A DNA stretch of 64,000 bases from an uncultured Paracoccaceae bacterium (GCA_937864535.1 CALMJS010000032.1:62001-126000), one strand, 5' to 3'; shown: positions 18,243-27,931, counted from the stretch's first letter. Program-made: numbers and translations. The notes: generated by a model not told the origin, from the letters alone.

Positions 18243-18925
18243 TGCAGATTGATGACCTCTTGGCGCGATTGACCGCGCTCGGAAATCCGACCGAAGCGGC
18301 GGCGATGGCCAGCTATCACAAAACACAGCGCACGGTTTTGGGGATCAAGGTTCCGGTCCTGACCGACCTGAGCAAAGAGCTGCGCGCCGACCTGACGCTG
18401 GATGACCGGCTCGCGCTCTGTGCGGCGCTCTGGGCGGCGGATATCCACGAAACGCGGGTTTTGGCGGCCAAACTGCTGGAACAGGCACGCATTCGTCCCG
18501 ATGACAGCGGCGCGTGGAATTTGATCTGCGGCTGGGTCCCTGATTTTGACGGCTGGGCCATCGCCGATCACGTCTGCATCGCCGGACAAAAGCGGCTCTT
18601 GGCCGATCCGGCGCGGCTGGATCAGGTCGAGGCCTGGACGACCTCCGACCACATGTGGACCCGCCGCGCCGCGCTGGTGATCACGCTGCCTTGGACCAAA
18701 TTGAACAACCCCAAAGACGCCGATCAGGCAATCCGTGACCGGGTGCTGGGCTGGGCGGCCAGCTATGTCGATGACCGCGACTGGTTCATCCAGAAATCCA
18801 TCGCGTGGTGGCTGCGGGAATTGTCGAAACACGACCCTGACCGCGTGCGCGGCTTTCTCGCCGACCATGGCGAGCGGATGAAGCCCTTTGCCCGCAAAGA
18901 GGCCGCGCGGCAATTGCCGCACTGA
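18242..18925 (+). CDS. DNA alkylation repair (AlkD-like HEAT-repeat) protein
   Basis: 227 all-helical residues. The pattern YHKTQRTVLGIKVPVLTDLSKEL followed by WAADIHETRVLAAKLLEQ and a WTTSDHMWTRRAALV segment fits the AlkD/DNA alkylation repair family. In true AlkD a catalytic Asp sits after the paired Trp; the segment VDDRDWFIQKSIAWWLRELSKHDP is the equivalent conserved C-terminal block. Start taken at 18242 because it overlaps the GNAT stop and has a family-like N-terminus. Could be a non-glycosylase homologue. Confidence 0.75.
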   Translation: MQIDDLLARLTALGNPTEAAAMASYHKTQRTVLGIKVPVLTDLSKELRADLTLDDRLALCAALWAADIHETRVLAAKLLEQARIRPDDSGAWNLICGWVPDFDGWAIADHVCIAGQKRLLADPARLDQVEAWTTSDHMWTRRAALVITLPWTKLNNPKDADQAIRDRVLGWAASYVDDRDWFIQKSIAWWLRELSKHDPDRVRGFLADHGERMKPFARKEAARQLPH

Positions 18926-18937
18926 CCTAGGCCGCGT

Positions 18938-19462
18938 CTACCAGCGCACCGGGATCGGGGTCACAGTCCCGTCCTTGGGGGCATATTCTACCTCGCCCAG
19001 CGGCGCGGCCGCCCCATCCGGGGTGGTTAAGGTGACGTTGACATGGTGGGTAACCACCCTCTCCACAACCGCGGTATAGCCCAGATCAAAGGGCTCTGCC
19101 GTGCCCTCGGGGGCGGTCAGATGCACATGCGCCGTGAGCAGATCATACCGCCCGTGGTCATACTGCCCCTCCCCCAATTCCAGCGCTGTCACGGCCAGAC
19201 CCCAGACGGCCCCGTCATCGACCGAGGTCGCCACGATATGCGCCGCCAGATAGTCGGCCACGGGGCTGGTGGCTCCGATATCGCGAACATCCACCACCAG
19301 CGCCAGTTCCGACAGCGGGATCGACAGCACCCCGTCGACGCCATCCGCCGTCACCGTCAGATCGAATTGGCTGTCAGGAACAGGATGGGCGGCGGCGGGA
19401 CCGCTGGCCGCCAACCCCGCCATCATCACAGCCAGCGCGCCCAGGTTTCGCTTAGAAATCAT
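18938..19462 (-). CDS. exported protein resembling the ectodomain of HupE/UreJ-family proteins, no membrane domain
   Basis: 174 residues: a signal peptide cleaved near AAA-HPVPDSQ, then a beta-rich domain with the pattern AHPVPDS...DGVDGVLSIPLSEL...YLAAHIVATS...VVERVVTHHVNVTL. This matches my recollection of the periplasmic N-terminal part of HupE/UreJ_2 proteins, which normally continues into several membrane helices. Here the frame stops (TAG 18938-18940) at the domain end, and no helices follow before the convergent AlkD-like gene 12 nt away. The start at 19462 lies 11 nt inside the upstream DUF3500 gene; the pair is coupled. Confidence 0.65.
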   Translation of the reverse strand: MISKRNLGALAVMMAGLAASGPAAAHPVPDSQFDLTVTADGVDGVLSIPLSELALVVDVRDIGATSPVADYLAAHIVATSVDDGAVWGLAVTALELGEGQYDHGRYDLLTAHVHLTAPEGTAEPFDLGYTAVVERVVTHHVNVTLTTPDGAAAPLGEVEYAPKDGTVTPIPVRW

Positions 19463-20705
19463 AGACCGCCCCATAGTCCGAAACCTGATCGCGCCAGATC
19501 GTGTGATAATGGATCTGGTCGCCGAACACGACGCCGTTCTGGCAGACAAATTCGATCCAGACGCCGGGACCATCAATCCGGACGTAATCCGCGTGATGGG
19601 TCAGGCTGGCATCGCCGGAAAACGCGATATAGGTCTGGTCGAGCTGCGCGGCATAGCCCTGCATAATCGCCGCTGCCGATTGGTCATTGGTATCGGCAAC
19701 CCATTTCGACATCGCCACCAGCACGAGGTCCTTTTGCTCTTGGGTCAGGTCGGCGACCGACAGACCGACTGCGGCGTCAGGGAATTGCCCATCCTGACCC
19801 GGTCCGAGCAGGACATCCGAAAACACCTGATCCAGTTTGGCAGATGCCAATTGATCCGCCGTCAGAGAGCCGAGCATTGCGACCATCGCATCGCGGTCGT
19901 CGGTCAAAGGGCTGTAGACCGTGCCATCAACTGACCAGACCTTGGGTTCGACACCGACAAAATAGGGAGTGGCGCTGGTCTCAGTTCCGCTGACATAGGT
20001 GTGCAGGGTCGCCAGATGGTGGCCACCGAACTGCAATTGCCAGGTTTGATCCACGCTGGGCGTGCCGAAGAACGCGATAAAGTAGTTGTCGGCGGAATAG
20101 ACCAAGCCGCCGCCTGCCCCATCCGGCGGGGGCATGCCGTCAGGTGGAGCCATCCCATCCGGCGGAGTCATCCCATCCGGCGGGGCCATGCCATCGGGCG
20201 GTGTGCCGCCCGGCCCGGTTGGGGCCGAAGCCAATCCGGCCTCCTGCGCCAGCGTCAGCACACTGTCGCCCATCATCACAGCAGTAGTTTCGAAGAAACC
20301 ATCGGTCGTCCCCGTGCCCGACGCCGCCAGGATCACCCGCAAGGCTGCGGATTTTTGCGCCTCGTCCAGATCGGCCAAGGCGATGCCGACGCGACATTGC
20401 GCACCGCAGGGCAAATTGGACCATGCTGTCGCGTTTTCCACCGTCATCGGCAGCAGGACCTGGGCCTTTTGGTCGTCAGTGAGGGTTGCCAGAAACGCCT
20501 CGGCCTCGCAGACAACGGCTGCGGCGGCTTGCTGGTCAGCGCAGGCGGGCGATGGCGCCTGATCGGCACCTGGGCGCAGCAACCCCGAGAGCGTCACCAC
20601 GCCCTGATCATCCATGGCAATATCGGCGCTCTGCCCCCATGCGCCGGTCGCGCCAAAGGCCGCGGCGGCGATCACCGACACCCTGCCCAACTGTAACAAC
20701 GCCAT
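19452..20705 (-). CDS. exported DUF3500 protein with PDGM repeat insert
   Basis: 417 residues with a signal peptide (about 1-24, ending GATGAWGQS). The DUF3500 pattern is in two parts: residues about 55-150 (AFLATLTDDQKAQVLLPM, DLDEAQKSAALRVIL) and about 198-415 (NYFIAFFGTPSVDQTWQLQFGGHHLAT, ATPYFVGVEPKVW, DQIHYHTIWRD). The parts are separated by a Pro/Gly-rich linker of five PDGM-type repeats (about 166-196). The paired histidines in GGHH and HYH could bind metal. The start at 20705 is where the signal peptide begins. Function unknown; followed by the HupE-like ectodomain gene. Confidence 0.75.
   Translation of the reverse strand: MALLQLGRVSVIAAAAFGATGAWGQSADIAMDDQGVVTLSGLLRPGADQAPSPACADQQAAAAVVCEAEAFLATLTDDQKAQVLLPMTVENATAWSNLPCGAQCRVGIALADLDEAQKSAALRVILAASGTGTTDGFFETTAVMMGDSVLTLAQEAGLASAPTGPGGTPPDGMAPPDGMTPPDGMAPPDGMPPPDGAGGGLVYSADNYFIAFFGTPSVDQTWQLQFGGHHLATLHTYVSGTETSATPYFVGVEPKVWSVDGTVYSPLTDDRDAMVAMLGSLTADQLASAKLDQVFSDVLLGPGQDGQFPDAAVGLSVADLTQEQKDLVLVAMSKWVADTNDQSAAAIMQGYAAQLDQTYIAFSGDASLTHHADYVRIDGPGVWIEFVCQNGVVFGDQIHYHTIWRDQVSDYGAVYDF
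20119..20208 (-). repeat. five 18-bp in-frame tandem repeats (PDGM-x-P)
   Basis: Five consecutive 18-bp units (20119, 20137, 20155, 20173 and 20191) encode a six-residue P-D-G-M-x-P motif in the DUF3500 protein. Units 1, 3 and 4 are nearly identical (CCATCCGGCGG core); 2 and 5 have diverged. The 18-bp period keeps the frame, so copy number can change without a frameshift. Confidence 0.9.
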
Positions 20706-20866
20706 TCCTTCGATCCTTTTTGTCCAGCCACCACACTGACGCGGCGACCTGTTCTCCTGACAAACGGCCGGAGCTGGCATTTCCGTCGCACAATTCGCTT
20801 AGGCCTTTTCTCTCAAAACCCTCCATGCCATAAGCCGAGCGTCATTCAAACTCAGGAGACGGACCC

Positions 20867-22159
20867 ATGCATGACATCCGCTTTATCCGCGAAAACCCCG
20901 GCGCATTCGACGCCGCCTTGTCGCGTCGTGGGGCCTCTCCGAAGTCGTCCGAAGTTCTGGCCATCGACGAGGCGCGCCGCGCCCTGATCCATGCCGCCGA
21001 AACCGCACAGGCCGAACAGAACGCCGCCTCGAAGCTGGTGGGTGCCGCCAAGGCCAAGGGCGACGAGGCCGAATTCGAACGCCTGCGCGCGCTAGTGGCC
21101 GAGAAAAAGGCCGACATCGCCCGCATGACCGAAGAGGCCAAGCAAAAGGACGTCGAACTGACCGACCTGTTGCTGACCATTCCGAACATGCTCTACGATG
21201 ACGTGCCCGATGGCGCGGATGAAAACGACAACGTCGAGATCAACCGCTGGGGCACGCCGCGCAGCTTTGATTTCAAACCGGTCGAACATTTCGACATCGC
21301 CGGTGTGCAGGGCGGCATGGACTTTAACGCCGGGGCCAAGCTGTCGGGTAGCCGATTTGTCGTGCTCTCGGGGGCGGTCGCCCGCATTCATCGCGCCCTC
21401 GCGCAGTTCATGATCGACTATCACGTCGACATTCATGGCCTGACCGAAGCCATCACCCCGGTGATGGTCAAAGAGGAAATGATGTATGGCACCGGCCAAT
21501 TGCCCAAATTCGGCGAGGACAGCTATCAAACCACCAACGGTTGGTGGTTGATCCCCACCGCAGAGGTGACCCTGACCAACCTCGTCAACGGCGATGTGGT
21601 GGAGGAGGCAACCCTGCCCCGCCGCTATGCCGCCCATACCCAGTGTTTCCGGTCCGAAGCCGGTTCGGCTGGCCGCGACACCTCGGGCATGCTGCGCCAG
21701 CACCAGTTCGAAAAGGTCGAGATGGTCACAATCACCACTCCGGCCCAGTCCGAAGAGGAACACATCCGCATGACCCGTCAGGCCGAAGCGATCCTCGAGG
21801 CGCTGGAGCTGCCCTATCGCACGGTGAAACTGTGTTCGGGCGATATGGGGGCCGGGATGAAGCGGACCCACGATCTGGAGGTCTGGCTGCCCGGTCAGGA
21901 CAAGTACCGCGAGATTTCGTCGGTCTCGACCGCGGGCGACTATCAGGCGCGCCGGATGAACGCCCGGTTCAAACCGACCGCTGGCGGCAAGCCGGAGTTC
22001 GTGCACACGCTGAACGGCTCGGGTCTGGCAGTTGGCCGCACGTTGATCGCCGTGCTGGAAAATGGCCAGAATGCCGATGGCTCGGTCACCCTGCCCGCCG
22101 CGCTGCATCCCTACCTCAAGGGTAAGGGCACGCTGACAGCATCGGGCGATTTGATCTGA
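20867..22159 (+). CDS. serS: serine-tRNA ligase
   Basis: Charges tRNA-Ser. The 430 residues contain an N-terminal coiled-coil arm (about 30-100, rich in Ala/Glu/Lys) that grips the tRNA long variable arm, then a class II catalytic core with motif 2 ([20 protein letters not shown]) and motif 3 ([18 protein letters not shown]). Length and start fit the family. Divergent from the DUF3500 gene and followed by a hairpin terminator. Confidence 0.97.
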   Translation: MHDIRFIRENPGAFDAALSRRGASPKSSEVLAIDEARRALIHAAETAQAEQNAASKLVGAAKAKGDEAEFERLRALVAEKKADIARMTEEAKQKDVELTDLLLTIPNMLYDDVPDGADENDNVEINRWGTPRSFDFKPVEHFDIAGVQGGMDFNAGAKLSGSRFVVLSGAVARIHRALAQFMIDYHVDIHGLTEAITPVMVKEEMMYGTGQLPKFGEDSYQTTNGWWLIPTAEVTLTNLVNGDVVEEATLPRRYAAHTQCFRSEAGSAGRDTSGMLRQHQFEKVEMVTITTPAQSEEEHIRMTRQAEAILEALELPYRTVKLCSGDMGAGMKRTHDLEVWLPGQDKYREISSVSTAGDYQARRMNARFKPTAGGKPEFVHTLNGSGLAVGRTLIAVLENGQNADGSVTLPAALHPYLKGKGTLTASGDLI

Positions 22160-22165
22160 CTTCGG

Positions 22166-22187
22166 GCGGGGCGTTTTCGCGCCCCGC
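22166..22187 (+). terminator. serS stem-loop terminator
   Basis: GCGGGGCG (22166-22173), loop TTTTCG, CGCCCCGC (22180-22187), seven bases after the serS stop. There is no T-run after the stem on this strand. The right arm touches the stop codon of the convergent DUF2235 gene. Confidence 0.55.
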
Positions 22188-23428
22188 TACCCGCCGTTTC
22201 TGGGCCGGAAATGAGTGTCCAGATTATGGGTCCAGCCGCCATCACGGCGGCGCATCCGGTCGCGGATCTCTGTCACTGCCGCCTCCGGCAGATCGAACAG
22301 CGTTGCGTAAACCCCATCCAGCGTCGCCGGACGATACGCGGGGTCGGCCCTAAAGCGGTCAAAGGCCGCGAGGCTGAGATCGTCAATCGACTTGGGCCGT
22401 GCAGCGCGGTCGTAGCTGCGCAGCCGCATCAGGCTGTCGATCAGGTTCACCGGCCCTAATTTATTCCGCAGATGTTCGCGCACATCGAACCGATGCGCCA
22501 CGCGGTCGAATTCATCCCAATGCACCGCGAGCCCCGCCTGCAGCGCGCCCAGCGTCATCCAATGCAGCGCGATCGAGGACAGCCCTTGCCGGGTGCCGCC
22601 GCCGCCAACCGATCCATGGTCACCGGGGAACCAGAGTTGTTGATAGGGCGAGACTGCCGCGTCCCCCTCGATCCGTTCCTGTACCAAGGCATCGAGGTTG
22701 GACCACGGATGCGACCGGTATGTGCTGCGGTGTTCATCCAGCGCGATGGCATGGCGGGCGGATTGCACCATCGACGACAATTTGGTGTCGTGAAACCGAT
22801 ACTGGGCATTCAGCCGGTCCGAATAGGGCAGCGCCACCGGAACCCCCAGAGAGCTGACCGTGTCCCACACGCCCAAGAACCTGATCGTCAGCCGGATCGC
22901 ATCCGTATCGCCCTTGGCCATGCGCCAGTGGAATTCGCTATCGCTGGTGGCAGTATAGGGCGCAAAGTCAGCGCGGAATTCATGCGATTTGGGGTCGTTG
23001 GGATGATCACGCGGATCACGCGACACATAGCGGGCAATCGCCTCTGGGATGCGGTGCAGGTGTCGGCGGGGCGGGATGCCGCAATTTCGGATCAGCCCGA
23101 CCAGCGACCGCGCAGCAAAAGACCCACGCGAAAATCCAAAGATCATAATCTCGTCACCGGGTTCATAGAGGAACACCAGATCGCGATAGGCCCTCTCGAT
23201 GATATCGAGCAGCCCCCAGCCAAGCGCCCCGCCCAGAATTCTGTCCGAAAACCGCCCGAACCAAGTGTTGGCGATCCCGGCCCCGACGCCGGGCACATAG
23301 ATCACATGCTGCGCCACCCCGGCCGTATCGCTGTGCCGCGAACAGCGGGCCAAGCGCACGACATTCGTCGGCTCGACCGCATCGGGACGGTTCCACGTCC
23401 CATCGATGAAAATGACAATCCGTTTCAT
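22187..23428 (-). CDS. DUF2235 alpha/beta-hydrolase domain protein
   Basis: 413 residues. The N-terminal FIDGTWNRPDAVEPTNVVRL and the nucleophile elbow FGFSRGSFAARSLVGLIRN identify the DUF2235 family, whose best known members are type VI secretion phospholipase effectors (Tle1). No vgrG, paar, hcp or immunity gene is near, so an effector role is not supported here; a housekeeping lipase or esterase is as likely. The start at MKRIVIFIDGTWN (23428) is preferred over an ATG 21 nt upstream. Confidence 0.82.
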   Translation of the reverse strand: MKRIVIFIDGTWNRPDAVEPTNVVRLARCSRHSDTAGVAQHVIYVPGVGAGIANTWFGRFSDRILGGALGWGLLDIIERAYRDLVFLYEPGDEIMIFGFSRGSFAARSLVGLIRNCGIPPRRHLHRIPEAIARYVSRDPRDHPNDPKSHEFRADFAPYTATSDSEFHWRMAKGDTDAIRLTIRFLGVWDTVSSLGVPVALPYSDRLNAQYRFHDTKLSSMVQSARHAIALDEHRSTYRSHPWSNLDALVQERIEGDAAVSPYQQLWFPGDHGSVGGGGTRQGLSSIALHWMTLGALQAGLAVHWDEFDRVAHRFDVREHLRNKLGPVNLIDSLMRLRSYDRAARPKSIDDLSLAAFDRFRADPAYRPATLDGVYATLFDLPEAAVTEIRDRMRRRDGGWTHNLDTHFRPRNGG

Positions 23429-23521
23429 GGAATAATCCCGTAAAATCACCCCACCCTACAACCTATCGACGATTTTCCAAGTACCGCTGATCCACTCCCC
23501 TAGCCGAAACGTATCTACACT

Positions 23522-24226
23522 ATGAAAAAGCTCCTCCCTTGGCTCACCGCCCTATTCGCCCTGACCTTTGTGTTTGCCCCTGCGGTCACCGAGCCGTTCA
23601 TGGGCTATCGGCCAGAACATTTCCCCAATTTCATGGCGCAGCCGCCGATCCAGCCCGCGGGCTATGCCTTTGCGATCTGGGGTGTGATTTATAGCTGGCT
23701 GATCGTCTCGGCAGGTTTTGGCCTGTGGAAGCGGCGCACGGACGGCGCATGGCAGAACGTGCGCGGCCCGCTCGCGTTGTCGCTTGCGCTGGGTACGCTG
23801 TGGCTGGCGATTGCCAACGCCACGGCGATCTGGGCGACTTTGGTGATCCTGATCATGGCGGCGGTCACAATCCTCGCCCTGCTGCGCACCCCGTCCAAGG
23901 ACTACTGGTGGCTCAAGGTGCCGCTGGCGCTCTATGCCGGGTGGCTGACCGCAGCGTCCTTTGTCTCGCTCTCTATCACCGTCGCGGGCTTTGGCCTGCT
24001 GGACTATCAGACCGCCGGTGTGATCGGCCTATTGGTCGCCATGGGCATCGCGGTACTGGTGCAGTTCATGCCCCCCGTCAGTCCGGCCTATGGCGCGGCG
24101 GTGATGTGGGCCCTGACGGGCATTGTCGTGCAGAACGGCACCCAAAACCTGACCATGACGATTTTGGCCAGCGCAGGGATTGCTGCACTGGCCATTGTAA
24201 ACGTCACTCGCCGCGATTTTGCTTGA
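23522..24226 (+). CDS. TspO/tryptophan-rich sensory-like membrane protein
   Basis: 234 residues with about seven hydrophobic segments. The segment [20 protein letters not shown] resembles the P-x-x-FAIWG-x-IY motif of TspO-related proteins, but the protein is longer than classical TspO (about 160 residues). Ligand unknown. No clear Shine-Dalgarno precedes the ATG, and a -10-like TATCTA lies at 23512-23517. The 3' end overlaps the convergent der gene by 23 nt. Confidence 0.65.
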   Translation: MKKLLPWLTALFALTFVFAPAVTEPFMGYRPEHFPNFMAQPPIQPAGYAFAIWGVIYSWLIVSAGFGLWKRRTDGAWQNVRGPLALSLALGTLWLAIANATAIWATLVILIMAAVTILALLRTPSKDYWWLKVPLALYAGWLTAASFVSLSITVAGFGLLDYQTAGVIGLLVAMGIAVLVQFMPPVSPAYGAAVMWALTGIVVQNGTQNLTMTILASAGIAALAIVNVTRRDFA

Positions 24227-25676
24227 GGTGCTTTGACAGCTTGGACGGCTGCTTTTTCTTTTTGCCCTTGTAGGGGTTCTTTTCGCCCTGATCGCGCAGA
24301 TACAGACGGATCGGCGTCCCCGGCATGTCGAAATCGGACCGCAGACCGTTGATCAGATAGCGTTCATAGCTCTCTGGCACCTTATCGGGGTGCGAGGTCA
24401 TCACCACAAAGGCGGGCGGACGGGTCTTGGCCTGCGTCATGTAGCGCATCTTGATCCGTTTGCCCTGCGGTGCGGGTGGCGGGTGCTGTTCCAGCATGCC
24501 AATCAGCCAGCGGTTCAGTGCAGCCGTCGCGATGCGGCGGTTCCACGTCACATAGGCCTTCATGATGGCGGCATGCAGGCGATCCAGCCCCTTGCCGGTC
24601 TTGGCGGACACGGTGACCATCGGCGCGCCGCGCAACTGCGGCAAGAGACGTTCGAACATCTCGCGCAGCTCTTTCAGCTTTTCCTGCTTATCGTCTTCGG
24701 TGTCCCATTTGTTCACCGCGATGATCACCGCACGGCCTTCGCGCTCGGCGAGGTCGGCAATGCGCAGGTCCTGCTGTTCGAACGGGATTTCTACGTCCAG
24801 CAGCACGACGACCACTTCGGCGAATTTCACCGCACGGATACCGTCAGCCACCGACAGCTTTTCCAGCTTTTCGTTGACCTTGCCCTTTTTGCGCATCCCG
24901 GCGGTGTCGAAAATCCGCATGGGCACGTCTTCCCATGTGGTGCGCACGGAAATTGCGTCACGGGTGATCCCCGCTTCGGGACCCGTCAGCAGACGCTCTT
25001 CGCCGATGATTTTGTTGATGAGGGTGGATTTGCCAGCGTTCGGACGGCCAATCACTGCGATTTGCAGCGGCTTGGCCTCGGTCGGCATGACGATTTCCGG
25101 CTCGTCACCTTCTTCGAAATCGTCCCATTCCTCGATATCGACATCGACCTCGGGGGCATCGGCGGCGGCGCGTTCCGCGAACTGTTCCGACAGCGGCAAC
25201 AGGATGTGATAGAGTTCATCCATCCCCTCGCCATGTTCGGCGGACAGGCGGATCGGTTCCCCCAGTCCGAGGCTATAGGCCTCGAGGAACCCGCCCTCGC
25301 CCGCACGGCCTTCGGATTTATTCGCCGCGAGGATGACGTTGGCGTTCTTTTTGCGCAGGATATCGGCGAAAACCTCGTCCGACGGGGTCACGCCGACGCG
25401 GGCATCCACCAAAAACAGACAGACATCCGCCATTTCCACGGCGCGTTCGGTCAGGCGACGCATCCGGCCCTGAAGGCTGTCGTCGGTCGCCTCTTCCAGA
25501 CCGGCGCTGTCGATCACCGTAAATCTGAGATTGCCCAGCTTTCCTTCGCCTTCGCGCAGGTCGCGGGTCACGCCGGGTTGGTCATCAACCAGTGCGAGCT
25601 TCTTGCCAACCAGACGGTTGAACAGCGTCGATTTGCCCACGTTGGGGCGGCCCACAATGGCGAGAGTGAATGTCAT
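24204..25676 (-). CDS. der: ribosome biogenesis GTPase Der (EngA)
   Basis: Essential 50S assembly factor with two GTPase domains in tandem. The 490 residues show G1 motifs GRPNVGKST (residue about 8) and GRPNAGKST (about 210), NKSE and NKWD (G4), and a C-terminal KH-like domain followed by a Lys-rich tail ([20 protein letters not shown]). Last gene of a yfgM-bamB-der block, the order also found in enterobacteria. Confidence 0.97.
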   Translation of the reverse strand: MTFTLAIVGRPNVGKSTLFNRLVGKKLALVDDQPGVTRDLREGEGKLGNLRFTVIDSAGLEEATDDSLQGRMRRLTERAVEMADVCLFLVDARVGVTPSDEVFADILRKKNANVILAANKSEGRAGEGGFLEAYSLGLGEPIRLSAEHGEGMDELYHILLPLSEQFAERAAADAPEVDVDIEEWDDFEEGDEPEIVMPTEAKPLQIAVIGRPNAGKSTLINKIIGEERLLTGPEAGITRDAISVRTTWEDVPMRIFDTAGMRKKGKVNEKLEKLSVADGIRAVKFAEVVVVLLDVEIPFEQQDLRIADLAEREGRAVIIAVNKWDTEDDKQEKLKELREMFERLLPQLRGAPMVTVSAKTGKGLDRLHAAIMKAYVTWNRRIATAALNRWLIGMLEQHPPPAPQGKRIKMRYMTQAKTRPPAFVVMTSHPDKVPESYERYLINGLRSDFDMPGTPIRLYLRDQGEKNPYKGKKKKQPSKLSKHLKQNRGE

Positions 25677-25723
25677 GGCCTTAGCCCTTTCAGATCAGAC
25701 GGGGGCGATACACCATTTCGGCG

Positions 25724-27031
25724 TCAACGGAAAGCCAACAGTTGGCCGTCTTTGTTCACCACATACAGAACGCCGCCCGCCACGACGGGGGCGCTGGCCG
25801 CGCCCTTGGCCAGCGAAACCGCGCCGGTCTGTGCGCCCGACACCGGATCGAACAGCCGCAGTTGCCCGTCCGAAGAGGCAACGATGACCTGTCCCCCGGC
25901 CAGAACCGGCCCGTAATGCGCAACCGCGCCGCGGGAACGGCCAAAGCGTTTCTCGATCAGATCCGGCAGGGCGACCCGCCAGATGACCGCCCCGTTTTCT
26001 GCGTCCAGACGGATCAACTGGTTGATATCATTGACCGCAAAGATCGATCCGCCAGCAACCCACATCTGGCCGACCGCGCCTTCGTCGGCGGTCCAGCGGA
26101 TCTGGCCCGTCCGCAGATCAAAGGCGGACATCTGCCCGGTGGCGTTGGCGGCATAGACAGTCTGACCCGACAGCACCGGCGCGCCCGACACGCCCGACAT
26201 CACACCGACCGGGCGACCGATGCGGTCCCCGACCACCGCCGAGGACCATTTGCGCGTGCCGCCGTTGCGGTAGGTCGCGACCAGTTGGCCAGAATCAAAC
26301 GGAAACACGACGGTATCGCCAGATACTGCGACCGGAGCAGATGCGCCGAATTGCGAAACCGAGCCTGCGCCCGTGACGGTCCAGCGGGTTTGGCCCGTGG
26401 CCTTATCGATGGCCCAGCCACGACCGTTGCGGGCCACGACAAAGAGGTCATTGCCCGCCACCGTCGGAGCCGAGGCCCCTGCGGCGTTCAGATCCTGCCG
26501 CCACAGCACAGCGCCAGTGGCCGCATCCAGCGCCCAGACTTCGCCAAAGCCGGTGGTGGCATAGACCACGCCGCCATCAATGGCGATGCCGCCGCCGATG
26601 CCGGTGACGGTTTCTCCGGCAGGGACCATAGACACCGCCCAGAGCCGGGCGCCAGCCGTGGAGGTCGCGACCAGTTGCGCCTCGGAGTCGATGGTGTAGA
26701 CCACACCGCCCGCGACGGCGGGATCAATGCTCAGGCGGCCATGACGGGTGTCACCGCGACCAATGTCCGCGACAAAGGCCAGCTGCGGGCTCGTTGCCAG
26801 CGCCGGATGCGGCATCAGGTGCTGGGCGTTGCCGCCGATCTGTGCCCAGTCGGCATTCGCCACAGGCGCCCCTGCGTTGAGGGCGCGCGTGGTGTTGACC
26901 TCTGTAACCGCAGCCGAAGCGAGGCCATCGCGCAGATCCAGCCGTTCCCCCGGCAAGATCACCTCTTTGGGAGAGCATCCGGCCAACAAGGCAAGTGCCA
27001 ACCCAGATCCGAGCAATAGCTGTTTGGTCAC
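25724..27031 (-). CDS. bamB: outer-membrane assembly lipoprotein BamB-like (PQQ-type beta-propeller)
   Basis: 435-residue lipoprotein: signal peptide with lipobox LLAGC (lipidated C19), then a beta-propeller of repeated blades (AWDxxTGxxxW-like: ALDAATGAVLWRQDL, AIDKATGQTRWTV, AFDLRTGQIRWTA, RLDAENGAVIWRV). Accessory to outer-membrane protein insertion by the BAM complex. Between yfgM (15-nt gap) and der, which supports the assignment over other propeller proteins. Confidence 0.9.
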   Translation of the reverse strand: MTKQLLLGSGLALALLAGCSPKEVILPGERLDLRDGLASAAVTEVNTTRALNAGAPVANADWAQIGGNAQHLMPHPALATSPQLAFVADIGRGDTRHGRLSIDPAVAGGVVYTIDSEAQLVATSTAGARLWAVSMVPAGETVTGIGGGIAIDGGVVYATTGFGEVWALDAATGAVLWRQDLNAAGASAPTVAGNDLFVVARNGRGWAIDKATGQTRWTVTGAGSVSQFGASAPVAVSGDTVVFPFDSGQLVATYRNGGTRKWSSAVVGDRIGRPVGVMSGVSGAPVLSGQTVYAANATGQMSAFDLRTGQIRWTADEGAVGQMWVAGGSIFAVNDINQLIRLDAENGAVIWRVALPDLIEKRFGRSRGAVAHYGPVLAGGQVIVASSDGQLRLFDPVSGAQTGAVSLAKGAASAPVVAGGVLYVVNKDGQLLAFR

Positions 27032-27046
27032 GGCCCCGCCTCCTGC

Positions 27047-27688
27047 TTAGTTCGTGGCGACGTCGCCGCCCAGGGCGACGATCAACGACTGGACACGTTC
27101 CACTTGGCCACGGGTCACTTCGGCGTCCTGCAAAATGGTATTCAGGGTCGCCAGCGCCGTCTCGACATCGGCGGCCTGCGCCTGCGCGACACCGACCTGT
27201 TCCAGAGCCAACAGCCGCAGCGGCTGGCCCGGTTGGGTCAGGCTGTCCAATGCGGCAATGCGGTCGGCCGGAGCCATCGTGGTTTCCTGCAGCAAAATCG
27301 CCTTGAACGCGCCGATGTCACGGTAGATCTGATCGACATCCGCCAGTTGCGACAGGCTGGTGTAGGCCGCAATCGCCGCATCGCGATCCCCGGCAGAGAC
27401 CGCAGCCGACCCGACCAGCATCAATTGCGCGACCGAAGTCGGCAAATCGTTCAGGGCGGTGACGCGGGCACCGGGTTCGTTTTCTTTCAGGGCCGACAGA
27501 ATGGCATCGCCAGCCGCCCGGGCCGCGTTTTCGGCCTGAGTGCTGCGATATTCGACAAAGGCCGTCACACCGACCAAGGCCACAACGCCAACCACACCGA
27601 TCCATCCGTACCGTTTCAGCAGCCCGAAAAGATGGTCGCGGCGGACCTCGTCGGTGACTTCGTCGATAAAGCTCTCGTTATTGCTCAT
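27047..27688 (-). CDS. YfgM-family tetratricopeptide membrane protein
   Basis: 213 residues: cytosolic N-terminus MSNNESFIDEVTDEVRRDHLFGLLKRYG, one membrane helix (about 27-46, WIGVVGVVALVGVTAFVEY), then a helical TPR-like periplasmic domain. YfgM relatives associate with the SecYEG translocon and periplasmic chaperones. The start at 27688 is chosen because the open frame upstream lacks conserved sequence and the family N-terminus begins here. First gene of the block with bamB and der. Confidence 0.82.
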   Translation of the reverse strand: MSNNESFIDEVTDEVRRDHLFGLLKRYGWIGVVGVVALVGVTAFVEYRSTQAENAARAAGDAILSALKENEPGARVTALNDLPTSVAQLMLVGSAAVSAGDRDAAIAAYTSLSQLADVDQIYRDIGAFKAILLQETTMAPADRIAALDSLTQPGQPLRLLALEQVGVAQAQAADVETALATLNTILQDAEVTRGQVERVQSLIVALGGDVATN

Positions 27689-27832
27689 GCTGCTCTCATG
27701 CCGAAAAACGGCTTTGGATGTTCCTCTTTGGACCGTCTTAGCGTGTCGTTGGCCCCGTTGCCAAGTCCCCTGCCCGATAACATCGCCGTTCAAAGCTGTT
27801 GCCCAATGGCAATAGACACAATTATTAGTCAT

Positions 27833-27850
27833 CTAAACCACATGGTTTAG
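27833..27850. promoter_or_regulatory. palindromic candidate operator for the RND efflux operon
   Basis: CTAAACCA-CA-TGGTTTAG is a perfect 8-bp inverted repeat with a 2-bp spacer, 82 nt before the efflux adaptor ATG and immediately before a -10-like TATACC (27853-27858). TetR-family repressors of RND pumps use operators of this form. No tetR gene lies beside it in this window. Confidence 0.5.
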
Positions 27851-27931
27851 CGTATACCACGGTAGAGATTGACCGGAACGCGCCGCATGACGGCGCGCCT
27901 GTGCCTGTTGTGACGGACGAATGAGGACAAA

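Noticed and set aside
22187-23428. Type VI secretion effector reading of the DUF2235 gene
   Set aside because: No secretion-system, VgrG, PAAR or immunity gene is nearby; the domain alone does not prove an effector.
24390-25916. A 508-codon plus-strand frame
   Set aside because: Fully antisense to der and bamB, both well supported by motifs.
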